Shown: positions 1 to 11,129 of the stretch, piece after piece
Position numbering within the stretch: the first letter of the stretch is position 1
Layout of the letters: every line of letters starts with the position of its first letter
NCBI GenBank assembly: GCA_030544235.1
Contig: CM060471.1
Span: 10,835,348-10,899,347, forward strand
DNA from: Lepturacanthus savala
Lineage: Eukaryota; Chordata; Actinopteri; Scombriformes; Trichiuridae
Direction: 5' to 3'
DNA length: 64,000 bases
Program-made: the position numbers and the translations under genes
The notes under the pieces: model-generated
Told to the model about the DNA's origin: nothing
The model's database searches: none
The model's input: only the letters and a program-made list of their open reading frames with translations

Positions 1-1016
1 GGTCTTTTTATAAGGATGAAGCCAACACATTTGTGCATGGATTTCTCTTTGAAACCCTGAAAAAATTAGTAATTACATTTTTCAAAGGACCAGCATACTT
101 TGATTAAAATGTTGATTGGAGAGGGAAAAATGTACAAAGAAGTGCAGCAAATAAAAGGCTGCTTGGCTAAAATTATCCCCAATGCTTTAAAATGATAAGC
201 AAAACCAGAGAGACATGGAAGAAAATGAAAGACTACTATTTAAATGGATTGAAGAATAGTCAGAGCCAATATAGTGAGAGCCAATGATGATCAGAGACAG
301 TCTGAAGTTACCAGTGAGTACTGTGACAGTTAGAAGACGCCTGTGTGAAGCTAATCTACCAGCAACAAGTCCCACAAAGTCCAACTGTTAAAAACAAAAG
401 ACCCATGCTGAAGAGGATACAATTAGCCAAAGAAAACATCAACTGGCCTAAAGAGAAATGGAGAAACATTTTGTGAACTGATGAAACTCAGATTGATCTT
501 TTTGGGTCCAAGAGCCACAGACAGTTTATCAGATACTCAACAAACACTGAATTTAAGCCACAGTTCGCTCTGAAGACAGTAAAGCATGGTGGTGAGAGCA
601 TCATGATCTGGAGACTACGGTATTGGGCTTATTTATCACATACATCATGGATCAGTTTGCCGATATCAAATTAATTAAAAGAGGTACTGTTGCCTGATGC
701 CAAAAAGGAAAATGTGTGTTTCAACATGACAAGAAGCCCAAACACACCAATAAGTGGCATCTTGGATCTTGCATTTTGGCTTCAGACCAACAAAAAAATT
801 CTGGAGGGGCCAGCCCAATCCACGAACCTTAATCCAACTTGTGAAGTGACATAAAAAATGCTGTTTCTGAGGTAAAAATGAGCTGGAACGTTATCAAATC
901 ATCCTGGGCCATCCATAGGTGCCAGAAGTTGGTTGAATGCATGCAGCAAACCAAACCATAGTTATACAACTCACAGGAATGCTAAATTCTTTGCAGTTTA
1001 TACAGTAAATATTTTC
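1..1016 (+). mobile_element. Decayed Tc1-like transposon, left end outside window
   Basis: The stretch reads on the plus strand as a heavily mutated Tc1-family transposase: a helix-turn-helix-like segment (about 290-370), a block matching the fish Tc1 sequence around the first catalytic Asp (about 430-520), the region around the second Asp (about 710-760) and the Trp-Pro-Ala-Gln-Ser block before the catalytic Glu (about 800-840). Stops and frameshifts occur throughout and no long frame survives, so it is dead. The left terminal repeat lies before the window. The right end runs up to or past the second element that starts near 1018. Assignment rests on recognising the conserved fish Tc1 nucleotide pattern; the exact subfamily is not determined. 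Confidence 0.85.
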
Positions 1017-2233
1017 TCTCACCGGCCACTTTATTAGGTACACCTGTCCAACTGCTCGTTAACACTTAATTCCTAATCAGCCAATCACAGGGCAGAAACT
1101 CAGTGCATTTAGGCATGTAGACATGGTCAAGACAATCTCCTGCAGTTCAAACCGAGCATCAGTATGGGGAAGAAAGGTGATTTGAGTGACTTTGAATGTG
1201 GCATGGTTGTTGGTGCCAGAGGGGCTGGTCTGAGTATTTCAGAAACTGCTGATCTACTGGGATTTTCACACACAACCATCTCTAGGGTTTACAGAGAATG
1301 GTCCGAAAAAGAAAAAATATCCAGTGAGCCGCAGTTCTGTGGGCGGAAATGCCTTGTTGATGCCAGAGGTCAGAGGAGAATGGCCAGACTGGTTCGAGCT
1401 GATAGAAAGGCAACAGTGACTCAAATAACCACCCGTTACAACCAAGGTAGGCAGAAGAGCATCTCTGAACGCACAGTACATTGAACTTTGAGGCAGATGA
1501 GCTACAGCAGCAGAAGACCACGCCGGGTGCCACTCCTTTCAGCTAAGAACAGGAAACTGAGGCTACAATTTGCACAAGCTCATTGAAATTGGACAATAGA
1601 AGATTGGAAAAACGTTGCCTGGTCTGATGAGTCTCGATTTCTGCTGCGACATTTGGATGGTAGGGTCAGAATTTGGCGTCAACAACATGAAAGCATGGAT
1701 CCATCCTGCCTTGTATCAACGGTTCAGGCTGGTGCTGGTGGTGTAATGGTGTGGGGAATATTTTCTTGGCACTCTTTGGGCCCCTTGGTACCAATTGAGC
1801 ATCGTTGCAACGCCACAGCCTACCTAAGTATTGTTGCTGACCATGTCCATCCCTTTATGACCACAATGTACCCAACTTCTGATGGCTACTTTCAGCAGGA
1901 TAATGTGCCATGTCATAAAGCTGGAATCATCTCAGACTGGTTTCTTGAACATGACAATGAGTTCACTGTACTCAAATGACCTCCACAGTCACCAGATCTC
2001 AATCCAATAGAGCATCTTTGGGATGTGGTGGAACGGGAGATTCGCATCATGGATGTGCAGCCGACAAATCTGCGCCAACTGTGTGATGCCATCATGTCAA
2101 TATGGACCAAACTCTCTGAGGAATGCTTCCAGCACCTTGTTGAATCTATGCCACGAAGAGGTAGTTCTGAAGGCAAAAGGGGGTCCAACCTGTCACTAGC
2201 ATGGTGTACCTAATAAAGTGGCTGGTGAGTGTA
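1017..2233 (+). mobile_element. Tc1/mariner element with 27-bp terminal inverted repeats
   Basis: Terminal inverted repeats lie at 1018-1044 and 2203-2229 and match at 26 of 27 positions; each contains the block ACTTTATTAGGTACACC or its complement. A TA follows the right end at 2232-2233; the matching left TA is not intact. The interior encodes a single-reading-frame transposase broken by stops (see next entry). At about 1.2 kb this is the normal size for a full-length fish Tc1-type element. It sits where the older Tc1 element ends, so it probably inserted into it. Confidence 0.9.
1164..2195 (+). pseudogene. Tc1/mariner transposase pseudogene (DDE, 36-residue D-to-E spacing)
   Basis: Starts at an ATG at 1164 (MGKKGDLSDFE). 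An N-terminal helix-turn-helix region (GLSISETADLLGFSHTTISR, about residues 25-45) would bind the terminal repeats. One frame then continues through stops at 1484-1486, near 1585 and at 1977-1979 without net frameshift. The catalytic triad is recognisable: Asp in WSDESRF, Asp in FQQDNVPCH, Glu in NPIEHLWD. I count 36 residues between the second Asp and the Glu, against 34 in classical Tc1, which fits the DD36E type. The third stop replaces what is usually a Trp just before PPQSPDLNP. The protein would be a cut-and-paste transposase acting in the nucleus; this copy is inactive. Confidence 0.9.
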
Positions 2234-2234
2234 C

Positions 2235-3956
2235 ATTGCAGTGTTCTCAATGCATCAAAATAAAAACTTGTCTAAGTATTTTGTCTTTACTCAGTCATCA
2301 TTTAATGATATCTAATTAGTGGTAATGCAGTCTGAATCCTGCTGCTGGTGTTTATGTTACTGTGGACATACATTTATGACATTCAATCACTGCAGTAACT
2401 CTCAACCTCCCTCTGCATTAGTACTACATTTGTTCTAATCTTATTAATATATTTCAACAGCTTCTTCTTTCACTCACTGTTAAAGTGCTCTTCCTGCAGC
2501 CGGGAGGTTTAATCCTTCACTTTCCTAACAGGCTTTTTAATTTAACAGAAAGTGTTGAGTTACACTGACAGCAGCAGACAGAATCAACTGCAACCGGTGC
2601 GAGACGGCAGCAGCTTTGTTAAGACGGCGTTTGACGGCGTTTGTTTTGATCAAATTAGCTCTGTGGAACTCTAACGAGACAACAAGTGGAGGAAGTTCTG
2701 AGTTTGCAGCAAACAAGCAACAGCAAAGAGAAAACAGAGAAAACAAGTTACTGCACATTCTGTGGAATGTTTGACAGATGTTTGTTTTGTTGCAGAGGAT
2801 CAAAATATTTCAACATCTACTGAATATGTTGTATAGAAAAATAAATTCTATAGAGACTCCTGGACCTTGAGGAGCTCAGCTGTGTTTTGATTGGATGGAT
2901 ACTGACACAGTCTCCCCAAAGAATCTACTGTTAATAACTTTGATGATTAAATAACGTTTCATCTAGTGGTACAATCAATTAACATCTTCAGAATTATTTA
3001 ATATTTTTATTGAATAATTGTGCATGATTGTGGTTTGCTGTTGTTACCGATTGTCAATGAGCCTGTTCAGCAGCAGACTGACTCTTTTCTGCAGTGTCAT
3101 GGAGAATCTGGAGCCTCTTTGAAGATCAGTAAGTGTTATTATGCAGCCGCTGCTGTTTGCAGATCAAAGCGGAGAATAAGGTGCGAATACTGCCAGAGCT
3201 TCAGCTCCACCGGGACGCAAGCTGTCAGAGAGTAAGTGCACTGGTGGGAAAAAGCACTCCGCACAACAAATTATTGTTCAGAATCCCGATTAAAGCTCAA
3301 CCAAGACTATAACATGAAGAGAGAAACTTTTATCAGCCCCAGTATCAAACAGTCGAGGCTCTGAGGGGAAAGACGTAAGGTCCTTAGTGTTTATAGCGAA
3401 GGTTAAATCCATGGTGGAAGATCTTTAAAGAGGCCAAACAGCATCAGGAGAGTTAATGTAAAACATCTTTCTGTTTTAGAAAGAATAAGATAAGGTCACT
3501 TTATGATACCACTTATGACGCAGCCTGGTATTTATAGACTTCTGAGAAAACAACAAGTCGAGACCAGAGCTAAGATCAACAGACACAAACCGATGGGAAC
3601 ATTAGTAAGGTATCTTAATTGTCAGTAACTTAAGAATGATGTAATAAACAGTTGTGTTTTTTGTTTACTTGCAGTCAACATACTGACTTGCAGTCAACAA
3701 AAAACAATGATCAGATCAAAGTTCAGGTAAGTGATTAGATTAATAGTCATTGTTTGTGTAATGATGATTAAGTCCTGTTCTGGTGTGGTCTATTGTTCTT
3801 ATAAACTCGATAAGAGAAATGTACTTAATCCTGTAGCTGCTCTACTTTTGACAGATCTGCCTATTTCTGACTGAACTGACTCTCTGTCACAACAAAATAA
3901 AGACAACTCTCAAATCTTCAACAACATCTATTTTATATCTATTTTTGCCAACACAG
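2235..3956. other. Intronic stretch with no recognised gene
   Basis: AT-rich, unassigned. It holds a perfect 10-bp tandem duplication (GACGGCGTTT twice, 2623-2642) and a few plus-strand splice-like motifs (GTAAGT at 3232 and 3727; a pyrimidine-rich tract ending in AG at 3674). The short open frames here show no family features. Confidence 0.6.
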
Positions 3957-4002
3957 CACACAGACACACACAGACACACACAGACACACACAGACACACA
4001 CA

Positions 4003-4074
<72 letters not shown>

Positions 4075-4108
4075 TACACAGCACACAGCACACAGACACA
4101 GACACACA
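3957..4108. repeat. Compound (CA)n microsatellite with a 10-bp sub-repeat
   Basis: Five copies of CAGACACACA (3961-4010) pass into a pure CA run and then into CAGATACA/CAGCACA variants. Open frames on either strand here are low-complexity artefacts. Confidence 0.97.
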
Positions 4109-5460
4109 ACTCTATTCTTCTTTCATGGTGGTTATCTTCTACAGCAGGATGGACTCAGAGAAACTTTCCACTTTTCAAACATTGTTCTCATGTCAAACTG
4201 CACAGAATCATTCTGCACAGTGAAGCTCAAAAATCATACTGAAGAAACCAGAAAAACACTTTTAAAGTGGAGACTTTAACTAAACTAAAATGCAGATTTA
4301 AATCATGACTTGACGAGTTGTTTGCTCAATTAGTTTTGTTTTTGTGGGGCTGACACTTTCGGAGGTGTGTTTCATTAAAATCTCACAGGAGATTTCTCTG
4401 CGGGTTCATCTCCACCTACAAACGCTGCTGCTGTGTGCATGTGTGTCTGAGTATGTGAACACGTGTGTTTATGAAGAGCACATTTTGCATACATATGTCA
4501 CAATTAGGATAAATTACACATCCGGTGACCAGTTATATTAATCATTAATTAACCTTTTATATGAAATCCAACATTTTGTGAAAAATTTCTTAGTAAAGCC
4601 AAGTCTCCTACAGCGAAACATGTCTGGACAATTATGTTGTTGTTCCTGATTGAACAAATGGAAATAAATCAAGTATGATGTGCAAAATAATTACACAATT
4701 GAAACTGAATTCCCTCATTAATTACAGGAGCTTCATTCTGATGTGAGCAAATCGTTAATTTCCTGCAGCTCGATGCATTCTACATTTACATATTCAATCA
4801 AACCATCAAATGTTGGAAAGATGCAATAACTCTTTGTTTGTTTGTTGGAAACAAACTCAAAGTCTCAGGAAAGTTGATCTCACTCCTGTAAGAAATCAAC
4901 ACAGATCTTTAGAAAAATCCTGGACAACCTGCTGATCTACAGTAACCAAAATAAGATGACTTTATAAAATACACAGTCTAACATAAGATTCAGAAGTAAA
5001 CTGATTATTTATTACTGATATTAAATTATATTAAAAGCTACAGTAATCACAAGGAAAATAAATTGCACTTCCTTTCCTCTATTTTCGTTCCGTCAACATC
5101 TTTAACATGTATAGTTACAGGCTGGTAATGATGCTAAATGGACTACAGTTAGTTTACCAGTAAGCAGTCACACACAGAGTCAGTTTCTGATTGGGCACCA
5201 GCTTTGATATACTCCCCAGGAACCTTAAATCTCCTGTGAAACGGGTTAAAGTTAAACTTAAATTCCTTACATTTGATTGGAGTGCAAGAAAGTGGGCGGA
5301 CTTTAATTGTTGAATGATAATAATGACAAAGTTGATTGGAAGAATGTTTCCCATTGAATTGATTTATATATAGATTTTTGACATATTTTTATAAAGTAAG
5401 AGATAAATGAACAATTTATACAGACACAAGATCAAAGTTCATTTTTCTTTTCTGTAGCCT
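4109..5460. other. Intronic stretch, nothing recognised
   Basis: AT-rich sequence on both strands, without repeat, RNA gene or coding signal that I can support. Confidence 0.55.
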
Positions 5461-5683
5461 TTAAAGGTGCAGTCTGGGAAAACATGAAAATCCATCTCTA
5501 GAGTTGTTTAGTTTGTCTGTTCTGGGCTACTGTAGAAACAAGCAATACATTTTTAAATACATTTAAGCTAATATAAACATATTTATCATTTTAATTGAAT
5601 TGAAACTAATGAAAACATAATTATAACTATTATATTACATTTCTGTCCAGTCTGTTCCTTAATTTTACAGACTGCACTTTTTA
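5461..5683. repeat. MITE-like repeat, family C (copy 1)
   Basis: Short inverted termini AAAGGTGCAGTCTG (5463-5476) and its near-complement at 5668-5681 (13 of 14). The interior block around CTGGGCTACTGTAGAAAC is the reverse complement of a block in the 54745 copy, so at least two copies in this window are related. The family looks like the common teleost 'aaaggt(g/c)cagtgtgtgagatt' repeat. No coding capacity. Confidence 0.65.
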
Positions 5684-6065
5684 CTGGAATCAATCAATAC
5701 GTTTTGAGCTGTTGTAACATGACTGACAGAAAAATCTCTAAATATTGAACACGTCTCCTCCTTGCGCATTGTCTGTGACTTAAGATTGACAGGTCATTAG
5801 TGATTTAATGAGTGGCAGTGACTTACTGATCTTGTGTAATGTTCAATATTAAGAGATTTCCAGGACATGTCTGTGTTTCTAAAAGCTCAAACAGCTACAG
5901 CTTCAGATTCCTTTAACTCCACCACTGTAGAAGCTGACATGTTGCCCTAGCAACATAAACACATACATTTGTTGTTGTGTGGCCATATTCACCCAGTTTT
6001 CTTCATCAGGTTTATTACTATAAGAAGGACAGACAGATTTTGTGCGTATTGCTCTGTTTTCTTAC

Positions 6066-6233
6066 CTGGGATGTTGTGGATGGTGATGGCTAGAATGAGG
6101 AGGAGGATGCGCCTCCAGCTGCCTGATGTCTGCCCGACTCCTTCCTGTTGTTTACTTCCTGTTTCCTGTCCATCCAAGCTGCCTGAGTGACGTCCTTTCC
6201 TCCTCTGATACACATCCCCGTTCTCTATTTTAT
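6066..6233 (-). CDS. slc39a11: slc39a11 (zinc transporter ZIP11) internal exon: TM3-TM4 loop and start of TM4
   Basis: On the minus strand a pyrimidine-rich tract ending in CCGCAG (acceptor) precedes 6233 and a GTAAGA donor follows 6066. The 168 nt read without stops: two bases completing an Asp codon, 55 codons, then one G of the next codon. The peptide starts KIENGDVYQRRK, crosses a Gly/Ser/Gln-rich loop, and ends SWRRILLLILAITIHNIP. The closing segment is the start of ZIP transmembrane helix 4, and HNxP(E) is its metal-binding motif; the last G would form the first base of Glu in the next exon. This pattern (ENG-YQRKK, then SWRR, then LLILAITIHN-PEGLAVG) is that of vertebrate ZIP11, a GufA-subfamily zinc transporter reported in Golgi and nucleus. 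Both flanking introns are phase 1. I see only this exon and the 34764 exon. Confidence 0.95.
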
Positions 6234-6524
6234 CTGCGGAGTGGAGAGGAATCATAAACACAATTATGAAAACAGGGACAATCAGAAACATTGGATTACA
6301 ATAAAGAGCCTGCTCATCAAGTATTTATAGAAATGTCAGTTTGTTTTCTGTCTATTTCTGGGGGAAACAGATTTACAGATCTTGTGTTGTACAGAGTAAA
6401 AAGCATCTCGCTGGGGTTTGAACAGATCTACATCTGGGCAGAGAAAAGAACCCTTAGGGAGGACTGAAGCTTTCATGAGGGTTTAGAAGTAGGTTTCATA
6501 TTTCTGATGATCTCATCTATGTAG

Positions 6525-7075
6525 TGGTAAATGAAGTGAACTCAGATACTTTATTGAAGTAAAAGTATAAATATTTATCTAAAAATACTTCTTTACAAGG
6601 GGGCGACATGGTGGCGCAGGGGTTAGCGCTATTGCCTCACAGCAAGAAGATCGCAGGTTCAAGATCTCCTTGGGTCCTGGGTCTGGGACCTTTCTGTGTG
6701 GAGTTTGTATGTTCTCATGTTCTCTTGCATGGGTTTTCACCGGGTACTCTGGCTTCCTCCCACAGTCCAAAAACATGCTGAGGTTAATTGGAGACTCTAA
6801 ATTGCCCGTAGGTGTGAGTGTGTGAGTGAATGGTGTGTGTGCCCCATGATTGGTTGGTGACCATCTGGGGTGTATCCCTGCCTCTCGCTGTAACGCGCTG
6901 GGATTGGCTCCAGCAGACCCCTGTGACCCTAATGAGGAATAAGCAGGTATAGAAAATGACTGACTTCTTTACAAGTAAAATTCCTGAATTCAAAATGTTA
7001 CTTAAATAAAAGTACATATGTTTTATCAGTAAATTGTACTGTATCAAATGAAACAGTACTCGTTATACAGACTGT
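6525..7075. repeat. Interspersed repeat rich in AAGTAAAAGTA, split by a SINE
   Basis: The halves 6525-6599 and 6976-7075 are related to a common fish repeat made of AAGTAAAAGTA-type blocks (6559-6567, 7004-7014 and variants). The SINE at 6600-6962 sits between them, flanked by a duplicated ACTTCTTTACAAG. No coding capacity. Family name not determined. Confidence 0.55.
6600..6962 (+). mobile_element. tRNA-derived SINE-like element, copy 1 (full length)
   Basis: The 5' head contains an A-box-like TGGCGCAGGGGTTAGCGC (6612-6629) and a B-box-like GGTTCAAGATCTCC (6656-6669), as expected for an internal RNA polymerase III promoter from a tRNA. The body (CTTTCTGTGTGGAGTTTG, then CTTCCTCCCACAGTCCAAAA, then AATTGGAGACTCTAAATTG) and tail (GAATAAGCAGGTATAGAAAA, then TGAC) are shared with three other copies here. 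A 13-bp target-site duplication, ACTTCTTTACAAG, lies at 6587-6599 and 6963-6975. Non-coding; it needs LINE machinery for movement. The tRNA origin is my inference from the boxes. Confidence 0.88.
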
Positions 7076-7084
7076 GATATCTCA

Positions 7085-7300
7085 AGTCTGATTATTTTCT
7101 GGTTTATTTAGTCTCTATCTGTAAACTGATCATCTTTGGGTTGTGGACTATTGCTCTGGTGGTCAAAAAAGACATTATAGATTGAATACTTAGCTTTGGG
7201 AAACAGTGATTAACATTTTACACCATTTTATGAACCAAAAAAACAATTGTTTGTTTCAATTATTGACAAATTAATCAACTATCAGATTAGTGACAGCCCT
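7085..7300. repeat. MITE family A, half copy
   Basis: Shares with other copies the blocks TGATTATTTTCTGGTTTA, TTTGGGTTGTGGACT, AGCTTTGGGAAACAGTGAT and an end in GACAGCCCT. It corresponds to the right half of the full copy at 29560-29877. Confidence 0.8.
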
Positions 7301-9302
7301 ATTATATTATATTACTGTTATAATATTACTGTTATTACTGTTTTAATCACAAACACACAAGAGCCTGAATTCAAGCTCCATTCATTCAAATTCAATTCAA
7401 TCCTAAAAAAATAAATATATTTAATTACATTAAATCCTAAAAAATATGGTGCCAAAACAATATATAAATAAATAAATGCTGTGAAACATTTAGCAGAGAG
7501 AGACAGTGACAGTTCAGCAGCAGAAGTAGAATAACCTGAGATGGTGAATTGTTGCATGACAGCTGCAACAATAAAAAATCAGAACCACGGGTATTACAGA
7601 GGGCAGCAGGCGAGGAAGGCGACATGATTTCTCTTTCAATTAAGTAAATGTTCAAAATGTCTAAGTCTTTTTTATTTACTATGAGTGCTTCTGTTAGATT
7701 CTGTGTAATATGACTGGCACTCGTTGGACTCTTAGACCTGTTTGTTTTGATTCACAGCAAAGAGACAATAAGTCAAATGTAAAACAAAAAGCTTTGTGGG
7801 GTGAGATCAGAGAGGCGGTGAACTACAGGCAACAGCTGAGAACTCATTTACCTCTAGATGAATGATTCTGTAGCTGAAAGGGAAGGATGATGAACATCCA
7901 CATCTCTCACAGAGGGAAATAATAGCCACTGATTCCTTTGTCTCCCTGTTATTATTCTATGTGATTACTCAACCAGCTGGATGCATCTGCAAAAAGGAGC
8001 TCTACAGATGATCCAGGATTGCATGTGTCAAGAAGAGCAGCCACTAAAGCCTGAAACAAAGACACTACATACAACGCACTTTAATTATACTAGCCTGAAT
8101 ATCATCTACGTTTTGTCAGTCAAGCATCAATTATATTATAAACAGGTCTTTAACAGATTAAATTACTATGCTGGATCCTTTAGGCGTGATTAATACGTCT
8201 GACATCAAGCAGCCGGAGGGATGATGGAGGGCATTTCTCATATTAATAAAACAGCCTTGAGTTTGTCCTGATGTCATTTAATGATTAGGTCTGAAATTGC
8301 TGTGTGAGAACAAACTTAATGGTCCAAGACAAACTAATTAACACAAAATGTATGCTCGAGGTTCAACAGTCAATATCATTTGGGCTTAAAAAAGAGGAAA
8401 TGTATAAAAAAAACACAACATCAAACAAAGGGAAAATCAGCCTCACAGGAGCAGTGAACGTCACAGCAATTATCTAATCTAAATAGTCTAGTAGAATTTG
8501 CTTTATGTAAGAAGACTGTAAACACTAAATTAATAATTGTTATAATTGCTTTTGTATTCATTTTTTTTCCATTTCACGACTTAATTAAATATTGATGAAT
8601 CCTGCAGACTCATAATCTTTAGCTGTGACCTCTTTGCAACCTGCTTGACCTGATCACCGTCTGTTTCCATCTCTCCTTCACCCTCACGTATATTCTCTAA
8701 TTAAAGGAATTGACCTCTATTAGTTTATTCCAATCCTCTCTGTTTTGCCATGTAAATTTGAATTATCTGAATTGCAAAGGTCAAATGATCTGGTCTGTTG
8801 CTCCTGGTTTTCAAAGGCTGAAGAAGAATCTTTAAACTATGTTGAAGATTCTCATGGAAAACATCGACACAAGCAGGTCTATTCGACACAAAAACGTCAT
8901 TTCCATTTTTATTGGTGGCTGTGGTTTTATTATGTTGGATTATATTAGAATATATCGGAATAGTTTGAAGTAACTAACTGAAGCTTCAGAAATAATTAGA
9001 TTCCTACACTTCTGAGATTCTCATCAAAAACACATCTCCATATTATTCTCCATGTGATCATTTCTGTTCAACTGTTGCTCTGAAATGACTATCCAGTGCA
9101 ACACCTTGGCAAGAAGAACTACTTGATAGTGTTGCTCCATTTATGTTAAATATCTTGTCTGTATCGTCAGTTATGCTTGAGAATAACTTGCAAAAGAAGC
9201 TCATTACTCGGATTAGGATCCTCCAAATCTGCACAAAATCTTTTAGGATTTATTCTACATTGGTAAAACCGAGGACTGAACCCTAACCACCACTGGCCGA
9301 CA
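7301..9302. other. Intronic stretch, nothing recognised
   Basis: AT-rich with simple A/T runs (for example 8403-8412, 8560-8570). No coding, RNA or repeat family that I can name. Short open frames lack conserved motifs. Confidence 0.55.
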
Positions 9303-9363
9303 CTGGAGGTGGCGCAAGCAGTGTACTGGACTAGGCCTAGTACACTGCTTGCACCACCTCCAG
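9303..9363. repeat. 25-bp inverted repeat (hairpin)
   Basis: Arms 9303-9327 and 9339-9363 pair at 24 of 25 positions (one C/T difference) around an 11-nt loop whose centre, CTAGGCCTAG, is itself a palindrome. It lies just 5' of the LINE remnant. Confidence 0.93.
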
Positions 9364-9790
9364 CAGGAAAGAGACTGGTTATCAGTGCCAGGGAAATAGC
9401 TAAGCCCTACAGACCTGCACTTCTTTCTATCCTGCAGTCCACACCAAGGTGGTGTGTTTATTTTCATCAACAACAACTGGTGTACAAATGCTGTAGTTGT
9501 CTCAAGCTACTCTTCTGTGGACATAAAAATCTCTAACATTTAAATACTGACCATTTAACATGCCAGGAGAATTCGCTGCCTTCTTCATCACAGCCATTGG
9601 TCTGTGAATTCACTACAGGATTTTAACCCAGGCTCTTTTTACATAATCCTGGGTGAAATTCAAAACAGTACTTCTGCACGACCATAAATATGTGAACTTT
9701 GTGACCAGGGGAGAGAACACTCTCCACCAGGTCTACAACATCATATATGCATTCAGAACTGTTACTCACATTTAACACAATCCTTCAAAC
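9364..9790 (+). pseudogene. Non-LTR retrotransposon endonuclease fragment
   Basis: Reading through frameshifts, the plus strand gives GGV(C/F)-F-INNNWCTNAVVV (about 9450-9500), then SSVDIK, a region like the LPREF block of fish LINEs (about 9560-9600), then LLHDHKYVNFVTRGENTLHQVY (about 9670-9740; key pattern TRG-NTL-xx-Y). In jockey/Rex-type fish LINEs these belong to the APE-like endonuclease that nicks target DNA. There are stops and at least one deletion between the blocks, and no reverse transcriptase follows, so it is a dead fragment. The family within the jockey-like group is not resolved. Confidence 0.75.
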
Positions 9791-9833
9791 CCAAGTGTTG
9801 ACTAGAGAGGCAGCATCAGGACTGACCGTTGAC

Positions 9834-9898
9834 GATATGCTGACAATATGCTGGTGTTAAGCTGATGTTATGCTGATGTTGTACTGACGTTATGCTCC
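9834..9898. repeat. Degenerate short tandem repeat (about 12 bp unit)
   Basis: Variants of ATGCTGATGTT occur about six times in a row (GATATGCTGAC, AATATGCTGGTGTT, AAGCTGATGTT, ATGCTGATGTT and others). Confidence 0.75.
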
Positions 9899-11037
9899 CT
9901 AGGGAATTGAGCCTTAATGCTCCACTATATTCACCACTACTTTCTCAGTCTACATGTTTAGTGCTGGACAAGTGTCATACAGTTGTTTTTAGAGCAGTTT
10001 TAGAAGCTGAAAGGGAGGTTATAACATCAAAGATGTAACTCTTACTAATACAAACCACTTAAAACCTTCTTCAAAGAGAGAATCTTCAGGGTGATGCAGA
10101 GCTGTGTGTGTGTGTGAATGCAGATACCTGTTTGTTGGTATATTTGGTTGGAAAAAGACTCTTCAAAGAGAAGAGCATTGACCAATAGTTGATTTCATTA
10201 GCTCACTGTAACTGACGTTCGTTGCTATTGAAAGAGATACACCTGACACATACAGGCCGCAATGCTTTTGATGGGATATGTGAAATTGAAGCTTTGATCA
10301 TCATGGCAGAGAAACTGGGTTTTCCGCCAGAGATTTCACCCCGAGTTCTTCAAAAAGCATAAAAAACAACTTCTAACCCTAATTTTAATTCTCTTATCAA
10401 CTGTGGGAAATAATTCTGCTTCACAACCTCAAAGATAACCGAGGGACAAAGGATGGACAAACATCACAGAATAAATATATGAGTTGAAGATGTAAAGAAA
10501 CGGGGCTTCACTGATGCTTGTTGTCTTATTTCAATAGAAAAGACGATTATCCACGAGGACACATGTTGAAAGTGGATGAAGTAGCTGGACTCCACTGAAA
10601 TACGTCTGTAAAAAAAGTTTTTACTGATAACACAGTTTTTAATTAGGGAGAAACTCAAGTTTAAAAATAGACCAAGCAACACACTCAATACATAAAGAGT
10701 ACAATGAACTTTCTAAACTACAGCCAAGAACTAATGAGCTCAGGGCTAATGTATGCTAAAATCTAACATGCTACATTTAGCCAATTAGTACCAAACAAAG
10801 TGCAGTTTAGATTGTAAAGATTTTGCAAGGTGACTTGATGATTATTATTATTATAAATCCTTCCTAAAGGGACATTATTGAGAGTTACAGCAACATGTCT
10901 GATAGTGGTAGAGACGTGTCTTTAAAAACACAAAGGTGAACATCATGGTGGCACTAGATGAAGAGTAAGTGGAGCGATAGTCAGCGTAGTTTGATGCATT
11001 TTTAAAAAAGTAAATTTCACCAAAAAATTGATTACTT

Positions 11038-11040
<3 letters not shown>
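9899..11040. other. Intronic stretch, nothing recognised
   Basis: AT-rich without supported features; a short TG run at 10103-10115. Confidence 0.55.

Positions 11041-11124
<84 letters not shown>
11041..11124. repeat. (TA)n microsatellite
   Basis: Uninterrupted TA dinucleotides, immediately left of a Tc1 copy. Confidence 0.98.
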
Positions 11125-11126
<2 letters not shown>

Positions 11127-11129
11127 GAA

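Larger units (their letters stand above)
1..6065 (-). other. slc39a11: slc39a11 intron downstream of the 6066-6233 exon (partial)
   Basis: In transcript sense this is the intron after the exon at 6066-6233. It begins with a standard GTAAGA donor (plus-strand 6060-6065) and its acceptor is beyond base 1. The next exon should encode the residues after HNIP, beginning with the rest of the Glu codon and GLAVG. I searched the minus strand of 1-6060 by eye and did not find it. Confidence 0.85.

Noticed and set aside
3961..4010. CRISPR-like regular repeat
   Set aside because: It is a 10-bp CA-derived sub-repeat without spacers in a vertebrate genome.
3887..4223. Open frames of Cys-Val or His-Thr repeats over the CA tract
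   Set aside because: They are translations of a CA microsatellite; the same applies at 34033-34361 and 55181-55459.
5989..6291. Whole 100-codon minus-strand frame as the slc39a11 exon
   Set aside because: The frame reads past the donor at 6065 and before the acceptor at 6234; only 6066-6233 fits the ZIP11 protein.
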